Source: Avena insularis
Lineage: Eukaryota; Streptophyta; Magnoliopsida; Poales; Poaceae
Length of the DNA: 64,000 bases
Reading direction: 5' to 3'
Assembly: GCA_023614405.1 (NCBI GenBank)
Contig: CM042692.1
Coordinates: 118,475,503 to 118,539,502 of the forward strand
Shown piece after piece: positions 46,421 through 56,246 of this stretch. Position numbers and translations under genes: made by a program. The notes below the pieces were generated by a model. The model did not search any database and was not told the DNA's origin. It saw only the letters and a program-made list of their open reading frames with translations. Numbering within the stretch: the first letter of the stretch is position 1; each line of letters starts with the position of its first letter.

Positions 46421-47133
46421 ATGCCCCGCGCGAGCCCGTCTCGCTCTCCTTCTTCCTCGCGTCGTTGTTGCGCCTCTCTCTCTCCACCGCGACGAACACG
46501 CGTTATTTTCACCATATTTCTTAGATTCAGCCTAGTTTAGCCACTAAAAACTCTGTCTAAAACCACTATAGAGATAGGGGAACCCCGATCTACTGATGGT
46601 TTAGCTCAGGACTGGATTTGGTAGTGGTTTTTTGGAGGAATGGTGGTGGAGCTTGGTGGAGCAATGGCAATGGTGGTGGAGCTGCGGTGGAGTTTGGAGC
46701 TGGGGCGTTTGTGAGCTGCCCCGTACTGCTTCTTTGGTGAACCGAGCGTGTTGTACCAAGTGGCTTCTCACGCTTCGAAGGTAAACTCTAATCACTCGTT
46801 AATCACAGTTATTGTATATGGTTATGCGGCTACACGGGCTGTCGTTAGCAGGCTATTAGAATAGTTAGGACGGTTCTAGTATATTATTTAGAATAGTTGT
46901 ATATAGTTTAATAAAATAGGTGGGTTTGTAGAAAAAATTGGTGGATTTATAGAAATATTAGCCAGACTATTATTTAGAATATTAGCGGGTAGTTGTACAT
47001 AGTTTTATTTAGAATAGGTGAATTTGTAGAACGATTTGGCAGGTGAAAATTAGCCAGACTATTAGTATATTATTTAGAGTATTTACTATGGATAATTAAT
47101 TATTTAGATTGATTTTTTTTATGTCAGCAGAAG
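46421..47133 (+). other. Upstream region of the MULE transposase gene
   Basis: There is no clear frame. It contains a GGTGGTGGAGC-type short repeat at 46625-46705 and then AT-rich DNA with repeated TATTTAGAATA and AGCCAGACTATTA motifs (46890-47090). It presumably holds the promoter and first intron of the transposase gene; no TATA box was singled out. Confidence 0.4.
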
Positions 47134-49934
47134 ATGTTGAATGTAGTGAAGTTCGTGTTTTACTATGGTCCTGGTAATATCCAATACTATGAATATGGAG
47201 CAAATTTGCGTGAGTTTCATTCTACGGAGTTGGATTTGACTGCCCCTCAAACCTGGAGTGTTACTCAGTTAAAGGAATGGTTGACGGACTGTTTAGGATA
47301 TAATCTCGAAACATACATCGTCAGTGTCCAAGCATTGTGGACAAAGTCTACCAAGAAAATTTTCTGGATTTTGAAGGATGTAGATCATAACCGAGATTGG
47401 TTTAAATGGTTAAAAGGTTGCCAGGACAGGCAGATACACCATGTTGCACTAGTGCTTCCTGTCATGAAGGAGATCAATCCGCAAGCATCTGAAGGTGGAC
47501 ACGGTCCTGGCCATAGTGTTGAATATGGTGGCGGAACATACTCTATGTCCAATGCTGGAGGTGGTGGTTATGAATCAGAGCAGAGCAGTCAGATAGGAGG
47601 AGGTGGTGGTGGTGGTTACGAACCAGGGCAGAGCAGTCAGGATGTAGGTGGGGGATACGAAAGTAGAGAGGTAGATGGAGACGAGGAAAGTGGGCACATG
47701 CAGGACACGATGGAGGATGAGGATTCCATGGATGGTGAAAGTGGTGATTCTGATCATTCAGATAGTTCCGATGAAGAAGGCAATGGAGAAGACGTACCGA
47801 TTCCTGCATCCTGGAATCAAGACATCTCCGGCGTCATGACCGTTAACGACTGTCATGATTCTGCCTGGGAATATCACAAAAATAAAATTGCGCAGGGCGC
47901 CAGATATCCAGACAAGAAACATTTGAAGATGCAGTCATTGCTTGGGCATTGTCTACACAGAGGATTCTTAGTACAACTGTGTCAAATAAGAGATACTTGA
48001 CAATGGAATGCGTGGATATTAATTGTCTAGCCAGGGTCCATGGATATCTTCCTAAATATGACACAAGTTGGTTGGTGAGTGACATGGTGATGCACACATG
48101 TCGGCTTTCATCTATCCCTACAGATCATCGTAACCTCTCGTCCGCGCTTCTGGCACGGTTGTTTTACACGGAGATAGTGAAGAGCAAAGCGGTGAAAGTG
48201 AAGGCTATAATAAATAAAGTAAGGGTCAGGTTTAATTACGACATTTAAATGCAGTAAGGCTTGGAGGGCAAAGCAGAGGGCTCTTGAGGACAGGTTTGGT
48301 TCTTTCAGAGACGCGTATGACTCTGTGGTGAGACAGCTCCTTACACTGCAGGCAAGGAACCCAGGCACCTATGTCGACATCCAACACTATGTGATACCTT
48401 AGGATCCATCCGTAAAGGTGCTTCATCGAGTGTTCTTCTCTTTCTCTGTGTGCATCCAAGCTTTCACTTATTGCCGACCAGTTATATGTGTGGACGGCAT
48501 GTTTCTCACTGGAAAGTATAAGGGACAGATCCTTACCGCCATAGGTCAAGACGGCAGCAATAAAATTGTCCCACTCGCCTTTGCTTTTGTTGAGGGAGAA
48601 AACATTGAAAGTTGGACATGGTTCTTCAGGCAGCTCAAGATAGCAGTTGTCAAAGATAAGCCCAATGTGTGCATCATTCATGATAGGCATGCAGGTATAC
48701 TAAATGCAGTTAAACATTTGACATAGCCTGGGCTTGAAGAACAAACCCCTTGGCTCGACATGCAGAGCCGTTGGTGCATGCGCCATTTGGGAGCTAATTT
48801 TTTCTCACAGTTCAGGAACAAGAATCTGATGAATCTTTTCAAAAAACTATGCAAGCAGAACCAAGAATAGAAGTATGATTTCATACGTGCACATCTCGAT
48901 GACTTTACTCAGAAATATGTCAGAGCTAGGAAAGCGGCCCAAACGGTAGCTATAGCTGCACATCAAGCAATTCTTTGCCCATCGCACCGGAGAAGCACAT
49001 CTTGAAGAAGAGCACAGAGGGCTTTGTGATTTGCCCGGATTTGATCCGCTTTGGTACAAGGAGAAGGTCCGGGAGACAGATTAAAAAATTTCAACAGTGG
49101 ATAGAGCACGAACCTTTGGAGAGGTGGTCTTTGCTACACGACACCCATGGAGCTTGGTATGGTGTGATGACTACAAACCTTGCTGAGTCATATAACTTTG
49201 TCCTTAGAGGTAATAGGGCTCTGCCACTTACAGCCATTGTCGAGGGTATTCTGTATGGCACGATCACATATTTCAGAGATGACGTAAAGCTCGATTGCAT
49301 ATATTAAACAATCCAACACACGCTCGCAAAAAATTATGGAGTACATGGATAAAAAGATGGCAAAAGCTCGGACACACACACTGTCGTGGCTGTTGGAAAT
49401 GCGGAGAGAAGGTTTGAGGTGCGGTTACCTATCGATAAGTTTGGTTGTGGTAATGAGCTAAGGACACACGATGTGAAGATTGGAAATGAGCAATGGCCAA
49501 CCTGTGAGTGCACATGCAACAAACCAAAATTGCTCCATCTCCCATGCTCGCATGTGCTTGCTGCGTGTGGGCAGCTGGGGTTGGACGCAATCTCGTTCGT
49601 GTCTCCGTACTATCTAAAAGAAGCCGTGATTAATACTTGGACAGGTGAGATGTCAGGATTTCGAGTAGTTGGTAATTCCAACAAGGTAAACCCTGGTGAA
49701 AGGCAGTACATCCCCCACCCTGCTCTAATGCGAACAGGCAGAGGAAGACGTCAGTGTAGGCGCATCCGGAATGACATGGATGAATCAGAAGCTGGAGGTC
49801 TAACGCGACAATGTTTTCTATGCAATGATTTTAGCCATAGGGCAAGGTGTTGTCTCAAGTTCGGAACAGGCGTAGTACCTACGCGAGGCCGTGGTACCCG
49901 GGCTCGAAGAGGTAGAGGTCGCGGGCGAACTTAG
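47134..49934 (+). pseudogene. MURA-type Mutator transposase, decayed
   Basis: The first frame (47134 on) reads MLNVVKFVFYYGPGNIQYYE, then a glycine/serine-rich, aspartate-rich middle, then HDSAWEYHKNKIAQGARYPD, the MuDR DNA-binding region. After a frameshift near 47925, another frame gives TMECVDINCLARVHGYLPKY. The MULE catalytic domain follows: VICVDGMFLTGKYKG (first Asp), FAFVEGENIESWTWFF, CIIHDRHAGILNAV (second Asp), and TTNLAESYNFVLRG with the Glu. The tail (49386-49934) has a SWIM zinc finger (CECTCNK...LPCSHVLAAC), a CCHC knuckle (CFLCNDFSHRARCC) and an arginine/glycine-rich end. Stops at about 48246, 48402, 48724 and 48869 and at least one shift make it non-functional. Confidence 0.9.
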
Positions 49935-49938
49935 GTTA

Positions 49939-50243
49939 TGATGAACTATGTTTAATTTGTAATGCGTGATGAACTCTGTTTTAATTTGTAATGCATGATG
50001 AACTATGTTCCATTTGTAATACGTGATGAACTATGTTCCATTTGTAATACGTGATGAACTATGGTTAATTTGTAATACGTGATGAACTCTGTTTTAATTT
50101 GTAATACGTGATGAACTCTGTTTTAATTTGTAATACGTGATGAACTATGTTTAATTTGTAATACGTGATGAACTCTGTTTTAATTTGTAATACGTGATGA
50201 ACTATGTTTAATTTGTAATACGTGATGAACTATGTTTTATTTG
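49939..50243 (+). repeat. Minisatellite of eleven 28-29-bp units
   Basis: The unit TGATGAACTATGTTTAATTT plus GTAATACG repeats head to tail about eleven times, with alternating ACTATG/ACTCTG variants. It begins five bases after the transposase stop codon and ends just before the next gene's ATG at 50259, so it forms the transposase 3' untranslated region or intergenic spacer. Confidence 0.9.
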
Positions 50244-50258
50244 TTATATTGTGCAGAA

Positions 50259-52980
50259 ATGACGAGAAGATACAGTTTGCTCAGTGAAGATATTGAGAAG
50301 AAACATCGTGCTAGAATCTTGGAGGATGAACCTAACTCCCTCGAGCCCTTGGTCACTCGCACTCCCAACGTAAATTGAAGGATACACCCGGCTTGGGTTC
50401 CTAGGTACGATTTTGTTTTAATCATGCATTACAATAATTAAGCTTTCATCTTTTGTCGCACTAAGTCTTTTGTCGACTCTATTTCGATATGCAGGCTGAA
50501 GTGGGCTGGGCTTTTACCTTTTGCTCGTCTGGTTGAGGACACTGGAGACTCTACACGTCTATTATATGACCAGTCGTTGCTAAGCTGCTTGGTTGACCGA
50601 TGGAGGCCTGAGACACACACTTTTCACTTCCATTGGGGTGAAATGGCTCCTACTCTCCAGGATGTATCTTACCTGTTGGAACTTCCCTTGGCAGGCCAGC
50701 CCATTGGGCCGCTTGATGCACCAGCCAGTTGGAGCACCAATATGGCCCAACGTTTTGAGGGTATTACTGTTGTTCCATTTGACCACGATGAGCACGGGCC
50801 CAAGTTCGACTGGTTACTAGGATTTCAGGTGTGTTCGATAACTTGTTAGTCCAATTGTCTTTACGCATCACACCATTCATTGCTTGTTTGTACTAAACTA
50901 TCTTTGCGTTAATGCAGGTCCAACGGTTAGGCTATCCAGAGCTCCAGTTGACTGAGCCACAGATCACTCGGTGCTTGGAGGCGTACTTACTTTGGCTTCT
51001 CGGGAAGGTGATGTTCACCGAGAACCATGTCACCACTATCATCGCATTACATCCCTATTGCATTGCAGATTGCTAATGCAACAAGCGCAACATGATTACA
51101 CAAAGGAGTTGGGGTTCTGCGATCTTGGCATTCGTCTGCAGGTATGTACAGCGGTTGTCAGCGTAAAAGCTCCTAGGTCGCTTGCTTAGATGCCCTTCTT
51201 ATTTGCAGCTTTGGTCCCGGAGCGGTTTCCTATTGGACGACCGGACGTAGTTGTTGAGACGGCCTACCCATCACATGCATTGGGTGACCCTCCGACAGGA
51301 CTCGACACAGACCGTATCGACCTACAGACATTCGGTACAGTTTGGACACGTCGCAAGGTATGTGCAAAGTTTTTAATTAGTTCATGTACTATATGACTAG
51401 AAATGACATGTGTTCTTTGGCAGAGACGCTTTTCTCATGCTGGTGAGGGTTGCTACCCGCTTTCTCCAGCAGTTTGACGTCTTTTCATGAGCTCGGTGAT
51501 GGGAGCCCTACGGATGAAGCCGTTGGTGCTAGATTCCGAAGGATGGGGACGACGTGGAAGCCGTCACACTGATTTCTACTCTGTACTGCAGACGCATATT
51601 GGCTTACAAAATCGAAGATCATCTTCGACATGCAGGTAGAGGAGATGAGCCTACATAGAGTAATGAGGCAGTTCGGCCTTCGCCAGTTGGCCGACCCTCG
51701 TCCTACTGAGAGTGCCGTACCTTCGGTGGTCCACACGTAAGTTTATTGACTTATCTAGTTTACTGACTTATCTGGTTTATTGACTTATAGCAATCACTCT
51801 CAAATTGTAGGTTGTCAAGGAAGGGAAGCAACAAGACCGTCACAGGCTGGCTCCATAGAGTTGGGACATACGTAGAGGAGTGGAACAATGAAAAAACAGT
51901 CCGGGACTCGGATGTCCCGCTTGATATGGACGAGTTCAACCACTATCTGCTGGCTACATGAGCGCCACACGCCTATGCATCGCAAATGTGAGTGACCGAG
52001 CGTCTATGCGAAGCGGCTACTTGGGATAGTTATCCAAGCCAGTCTACTATGGGCAGCAGACAGCATGCGGTAACACATTGTCTTCATCTTATGCACCTAC
52101 TTGGGATAGTTTCTATTCCATTTTTCACCCTAGTGGTTCAAATTGCAGGCACAGTTGCTACTCGATCTTGAGACGGATAGTGCTGATTACAGACGGTCCC
52201 TTTCGTCTGGACCTCTGCTTATACCACGGGAGCAGCAGCAGACCTGGCTGAGTCGCCTAGAGGAGAAGATCCGACGTATCCACGGAGTTCTCACGTGCAC
52301 CCGCTCTTCGGACGTTGCTCACCAGCCGGGACCACAGCGGCCTCCGCGTCACTCGACACAGCAGAGGCAGCACCAGCAGCAGCCACGTCCACCCTCGCCT
52401 GCATTTACGCTCTCCTCGTCCACGGCTTACACCACAGGCAACACCGAGGCCTCCCCCTCCAGACTAGCCTGGGGGTTCGTCATGGCAGCAACAGAGTTCT
52501 TTCGACTGGTGGCAGCAGCAGCAGCCACTTTTTCAAGGTGGAGGTCCGTCGTGGCAGCCTCAGCAGCAGCCACCTTTTTAGGATGGAGGTCCGCCGTGGC
52601 AGCCTCAGCAGCAGCAGCCACCTTTTGGCCACTCTCCCTCGTCGAACTACGGCTTTCGTCCACAGCCGCAGCCACAGGGTATGCGTCTTACACAATACCG
52701 AGACTAGCTTCATATCATATCAATTTCTTATATACTTCGGTATTCATATGCAGGAGCCTTTGGGTCTACGCCTGACTATCAGGGATCTTTTTCTGGATCG
52801 GCGTGGACGAGTGATCATAAGATGGAGCACAACACTCAGGACTTCATGACACAGAGCAGTTGGATCAACATTTTTCAGACCCCACGGGGAGACTCAAGAC
52901 GAAAGCACGGCTCAGTGATTCCTCCTCGAAACGTTCGGGCGCCCATTAGGTACGGCTGGACACCACCAGAGCAATCAGAG
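50259..52980 (+). pseudogene. Plant mobile domain (PMD, aminotransferase-like) gene carried by the MULE
   Basis: Exons follow from splice sites: 50259-50404, 50495-50828, 50918-51141, 51209-51357, 51424-51736, then 51811 on and 52149 on. The second reads FARLVEDTGDSTRLLYDQ, RWRPETHTFHFHWGEMAPTL and QDVSYLLELPLAGQPIGPLD, the PMD signature. The fourth has LQTFGTVWTRRK, and the fifth MSLHRVMRQFGLRQLADPRP, the usual PMD carboxy-terminal motif. PMD proteins (MAIN/MAIL1 relatives) occur as host silencing/development genes and as transposon passengers. The last exon, to about 52850, is low-complexity (Q/P/A/S). A TGA at 50376-50378 replaces an expected Trp, and other stops appear in later exons, so it is probably inactive. 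Confidence 0.8.
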
Positions 52981-53018
52981 CAACCACGTGAGCATCAGTA
53001 AGGCATTTACGATACCTC

Positions 53019-53160
53019 TCTCAGCCATATGTCTATATATGTGTGAGACATGCACCTTTCTATGTGTGAGACATTTCTATATCTATCTATCTATCTATCT
53101 ATCTATGAGACATATGTCTATCTATGTGTGAGACATGCACCTTTCTATGTGTGAGACATT
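53019..53160 (+). repeat. Short duplication with (ATCT)n microsatellite
   Basis: The phrase GTGTGAGACATGCACCTTTC occurs twice (about 53040 and 53131), separated by an (ATCT) run at 53080-53106. It lies in the 3' region of the plus-strand PMD gene. Confidence 0.75.
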
Positions 53161-53239
53161 TCGCAATGTTATTCATTTCTTGGTCGAGATCGCTAACAAA
53201 CAACTACAACAGATAAGTAGGATACAAACGAGATAATTA

Positions 53240-53904
53240 AGATACACACACGAGCTACAAGGGAGAATTGTTCTATCCCTACGATGATGCATTCTTCACG
53301 TCCTGCTCTTCTTGCCCTTACCCTTCGATGATGCCTCGACTTTACCCTTCTTCTTGGCCTGCCTTTCGTCTCACTCAGCTCTCCACTTAGTCCCAACGGC
53401 AGGCGTCATGAATATATCATCTTCATCCTCGCTCTCTTCTAGCTTGTCATTGCTCTTCTTGCCCTTCGATGATGCCTCACCCGATGATGGCTTGCCCTTA
53501 ACCTTCGACGATGCCTCGCCTTTACCCTTCTTCTTGGCCTGCCTTTCGTCCCACTCATCTCTCCACTTAGTCCCAACGGCAGGCGTCATGAATATATCAT
53601 CTTCATCTTCACTCTCTTCTATCCAAATCCAGGAGAGCGTGATGTTCTGCTGCCTTGCCCCTTCATTAGAGAATCTTTGCTTGCTCCACCTAGCATTGAT
53701 CCGAAGTAGCTCTTGCCGTATCTCCTCTGGAGTCCTCTTCGGCTAGCCTTTTCTACGCAATCCCTCACCCAACTCAGTGAGGAGACAATCAATACCAATT
53801 AGTTCCTCTAATGGGGCTGGATTGTTGTCTATCCTAAAGTTCCTAGCCAAATGGAAAAAGTCGACGGACATGTCTGGCACGAAACTACGATCGTAGGGAA
53901 ACAT
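53240..53904 (-). pseudogene. MULE-borne ORF3, unrecognised charged protein
   Basis: The frame starts at 53904 with MFPYDRSFVPDMSVDFFHLA, continues through NNPAPLEELIGIDCLLTELG, meets one in-frame TAG at about 53743 (after GLRRKG), then PKRTPEEIRQELLRINARWS and an acidic/lysine tail. The tail is duplicated: SEDEDDIFMTPAVGTKWRDE occurs twice around a lysine/serine-rich linker (KKKGKGEASSKVKGKPSS). Apart from the TAG the frame is open for about 200 codons. I do not recognise a family; the last third looks nuclear and disordered. A TATA box lies 50 bases upstream and an E2F-like site array directly behind it. A single TAG could be a recent loss. Confidence 0.6.
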
Positions 53905-53953
53905 ACTGGCTAAAAACAGGGTGGCTGTTGCTTAAACAACTGCGCGAGGAGGG

Positions 53954-53963
53954 GTTTTTATAG
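53954..53963 (-). promoter_or_regulatory. TATA box of MULE ORF3
   Basis: Minus-strand CTATAAAAAC, 50 bases upstream of the ATG at 53904 and just proximal to the GGCGGGAA array. Position and sequence are those of a plant core promoter. Confidence 0.7.
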
Positions 53964-53974
53964 GGTAACATTCT

Positions 53975-54117
53975 GGCGGAAAAAATCTGGCTGGAAACAT
54001 TATGGCAGGAAGCATTTTGGCGGGAAAGATTTTGGCGGGAGATATTTTGGCGGGAAGCATTCTGGCGGGAAACATTCTGGCGGGAAGCATTTTGGCGGGA
54101 AGCATTTTGGCAGGAAT
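53975..54117 (-). promoter_or_regulatory. 15-bp tandem array of E2F-like sites upstream of ORF3
   Basis: GGCGGGAA-type motifs start at 54004, 54019, 54034, 54049, 54064, 54079, 54094 and 54109, exactly 15 bases apart, with two decayed units at 53975 and 53989. Six carry perfect GGCGGGA. Several read TTTTGGCGGGAA, matching the E2F/DP consensus TTTCCCGCC on the other strand. The array sits immediately upstream of the TATA box. Open frames through it (PAKML-type repeats) are by-products of the 15-base period. Confidence 0.75.
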
Positions 54118-54152
54118 GTTTTTTGATGGAAAGCAACATTGGTCTGACATGT

Positions 54153-54355
54153 TAAATTAAAGATACATCACAACACTATAACTGAAATGAAGATACATCA
54201 AGAGACTACAACTGAAAGTAAGTTACATCAAGACACTGCAACTGAAATTAAGATACATCAAGACACTACAACAGAAATTAAGATACATCGGGACACTACA
54301 ACTGAAGTGAAGTTACATCAGGACACTACAACTACAACAGGAATTAAGATACATC
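54153..54355. repeat. 30-bp tandem repeat, about six units
   Basis: The unit GAAATTAAGATACATCAAGA plus CACTACAACT repeats with small changes. It lies between the ORF3 promoter and the 3' end of ORF4 and may form ORF4's 3' untranslated region. Confidence 0.85.
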
Positions 54356-54364
54356 GCATCGAGA

Positions 54365-55012
54365 CATACGCCTATCTTCCCGAGTCCAACGCGGTACTTC
54401 CCGGTCTTGTCCCCACGTTCCGCCGCTTGCCGCCTCGGCAGCTCTTTCTCTTAATCTCTTCCTTTTCGCCTCACGGGCCTCCTTGCGCTGCTCCTCTTCC
54501 TCTTCTTCTTCTGTTCATTTCATGGTTTCGAGCTTGCTCACTGAATTCTTTCATTTCTCTCTCCATTCCTTCTTAGCGTCATGCCTTCCTTTCAAAGACG
54601 TTCCTCATCAAGAAAGCTCTCCTTGCATCGGCTCGCCCGTCTTAATCTCGCACGGCCCAGTGGCTGCCCGTGTCAATCCAATGGTACCACTTGCAAAGTG
54701 GAGGAGGAGACTGCAAGCAAATCAATGGAATGAATAAAAGAACTCAGGATAACACATGAATGGTTGATATTAACCATGCTCTGGGACCATACCGGAGGCC
54801 TCTCGTACGACGAACTTGCTTGTCAGGGCGGGCTTGCGTCGTAGTTGGGACACATAAAAAAACTTCATGCCCATGCAGGTAGAGAAATCGATCGACTCCT
54901 TAACCTTGGCGAGATGGCCGCACCAACAACGCTCGTGTGTCACCCCTTTTGGCAACCTAGCATCTTTCATCTTCCTAGGCCTATACTCTGGATCCGAACA
55001 AGGCACACTCAT
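54365..55012 (-). pseudogene. MULE-borne ORF4, GRF zinc-finger-like protein
   Basis: Exon 1 (55012-54771) reads MSVPCSDPEYRPRKMKDARL, then THERCWCGHLAKVKESIDFS and CMGMKFFYVSQL. The pattern C-x-C-G...K-x-S...G-x-x-F-F resembles a GRF-type zinc finger. The expected last cysteine after FFY is not seen in this frame, and the exon ends in a stop (PEHG). A downstream segment (54716-54400) after a TTGCAG acceptor reads SPPPLCKWYHWIDT, the usual continuation of plant GRF proteins, then lysine/arginine/glutamate-rich helix broken by stops. GRF fingers bind single-stranded nucleic acid in characterised proteins; the role here is unknown. Homology is inferred from motif spacing only. Confidence 0.55.
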
Positions 55013-55087
55013 GATGTAGAGGAGAAAAAATACGAGAGAAAGAGAAGGAACAACTGAACTGGGTGAAGAGAGAACATCTCGGTGCCT

Positions 55088-55099
55088 GAATTTATAGAG
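55088..55099 (-). promoter_or_regulatory. TATA box of MULE ORF4
   Basis: Minus-strand CTCTATAAATTC about 75 bases upstream of the ATG at 55012, followed upstream by GGCGGGAA sites. Confidence 0.65.
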
Positions 55100-55115
55100 G
55101 CAATGGGAACACTAG

Positions 55116-55231
55116 GCGGGAAAAAACGGCGGCAAAACGTGGCGGGAATCGGCTGGCGGGAATAGGTTGGCGGGAAAAAATGGCGGCAACACGTGGCGGA
55201 AAATAATGGCGGGAAACGGCTGGCGGGAACC
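55116..55231 (-). promoter_or_regulatory. Second cluster of E2F-like sites upstream of ORF4
   Basis: GGCGGGAA occurs at 55116, 55141, 55155, 55169, 55208 and 55222, with variants GGCGGCAA (55128, 55182) and GGCGGAAA (55195). Spacing is 12-14 bases, less regular than the ORF3 array. It lies just upstream of the TATA box, the same architecture as for ORF3. Confidence 0.7.
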
Positions 55232-55324
55232 GAAAACTAATCTCGTTTAGCGTTGTTGCAGTGATTTAAGCATGTATTGGTTATGGCGAATTGCTTGGTT
55301 ATGCATTGATCGATGCAGATTTGT

Positions 55325-55638
55325 ACGGCGACCGATTAGTGAAATCGGTGAGGGCCAGGCCTATTGAGCCATTCGGCTTGCTCCTGGCCGAGAGGGTCAT
55401 TCGGCTAGAGCCTCGCCGATTGGTCCAGATCCATTCACTGACTGGGCCGAATGAGTCATTCTTAGGCCCTCAGCCAATTGCAAATTGCCGTCACCTAACC
55501 GCTCCATTCGGTCTGGCTGTGGCCGATTCGTTGCATTCGGTCTGGCCGTGACCGACAAATGCCTAGATCTATAAAATCTTAAATTCGTGCGACAGTTGTG
55601 GAATTAATTAAAAAAGTGCGCTATTTAAAAAAATTCGC
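55325..55638 (-). repeat. Right terminal inverted repeat and subterminal repeats of the MULE
   Basis: 55540-55638 mirrors 46124-46225. 55325-55540 holds GGCCGA/TCGGCT motifs every 20-40 bases. Confidence 0.75.
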
Positions 55639-55647
55639 CACATCCAG

Positions 55648-55964
55648 CCCGCTGTTCCATTGAGCTCAATCTTATCTTGACAAAATAAGACGACCAACTC
55701 CCGGACATACAAACGCAGGCAGCAAAAAAACTAACAAACCGGAAATTTGAATCTTATCTTAACAAAATAAGGCAACAAACTCCCTGCCGTACACACTCAG
55801 GCAACAAACTCCCTAGCATACACACTCCCGTCTAAAGTAATTAATTCTCCGCTAATCACGTACTCCACCGAGGGGATCCAGGTTTCTCGGTCATCATCCT
55901 CTGGCGATCCTGGAGGTGGGCAAGTCTCGCCTAAACTGCGTCGGCTCCCGGTGCTGACGGAACG
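55648..55964. other. Unassigned flank of the MULE
   Basis: Two near-copies of AATCTTATCTT-ACAAAATAAG (about 55668 and 55751) and of ACAAACTCCCT-GC (about 55766, 55804) are present. No gene. It may belong to the repeat the MULE inserted into. Confidence 0.35.
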
Positions 55965-56246
55965 GGATCCTCTAACTTACACAAGCAAAGTTAGAGAAGC
56001 TACATTTCTCTAACTTTTCTTCTTCAAAACCGTTTGATTAAGATCAAAATGGTTTAAATTAATTTCTCTAACACAAAATCATATTATGCATATAGATTAA
56101 TTACATATAGTCAAAATTGTGATGTAATAAAATTTTGTTTAATTTTGTGTGTGTCTACAGTAATTACCTACAGTATTTAATTACAGTACATAATGGTGTA
56201 CTTAAGCTACAGTAGCCTGACTTCCCTTCTCAACGTTAGAGGATCC
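55965..56246. mobile_element. MITE-like element with 12-bp perfect inverted ends
   Basis: GGATCCTCTAAC at 55965-55976 is the exact reverse complement of GTTAGAGGATCC at 56235-56246. Inside the left end AGTTAGAGAA, GCTACA, TTTCTCTAACT forms a strong hairpin (55988-56014). The body is AT-rich and non-coding, 282 bp. No clear target duplication, so superfamily is open. Confidence 0.55.

Larger units (their letters stand above)
46124..55638 (+). mobile_element. Multi-gene Mutator-like element (MULE) with intact termini
   Basis: Left end AGGGATTTTTTTTAAATAGC and right end (reverse complement) GCGAATTTTTTTAAATAGCG continue into an inverted match of about 100 bp containing CGCACTTTTTT, ACAACTGTCGC and CATTTGTCGGTCACGGCC. 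The flanks CATATCCAG (46115-46123) and CACATCCAG (55639-55647) match at eight of nine bases, the 9-bp target duplication expected of Mutator. It contains a MURA-type transposase and a plant-mobile-domain gene on plus, and two further genes on minus. The transposase is broken, so the element is immobile unless helped. Confidence 0.85.

Noticed and set aside
52143..52849. Two overlapping long plus-strand frames (210 and 184 codons)
   Set aside because: Low-complexity CAG/CTC-rich 3' part of the PMD gene; at most one is real and neither has a domain of its own.
53312..53746. 144-codon plus-strand serine/leucine frame
   Set aside because: Antisense of the better-supported minus-strand ORF3, whose frame, promoter and internal duplication are consistent.
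53932..54150. Minus-strand frames with PAKML/NASRQ repeats
   Set aside because: They are translations of the 15-base promoter array upstream of the TATA box, not a protein.
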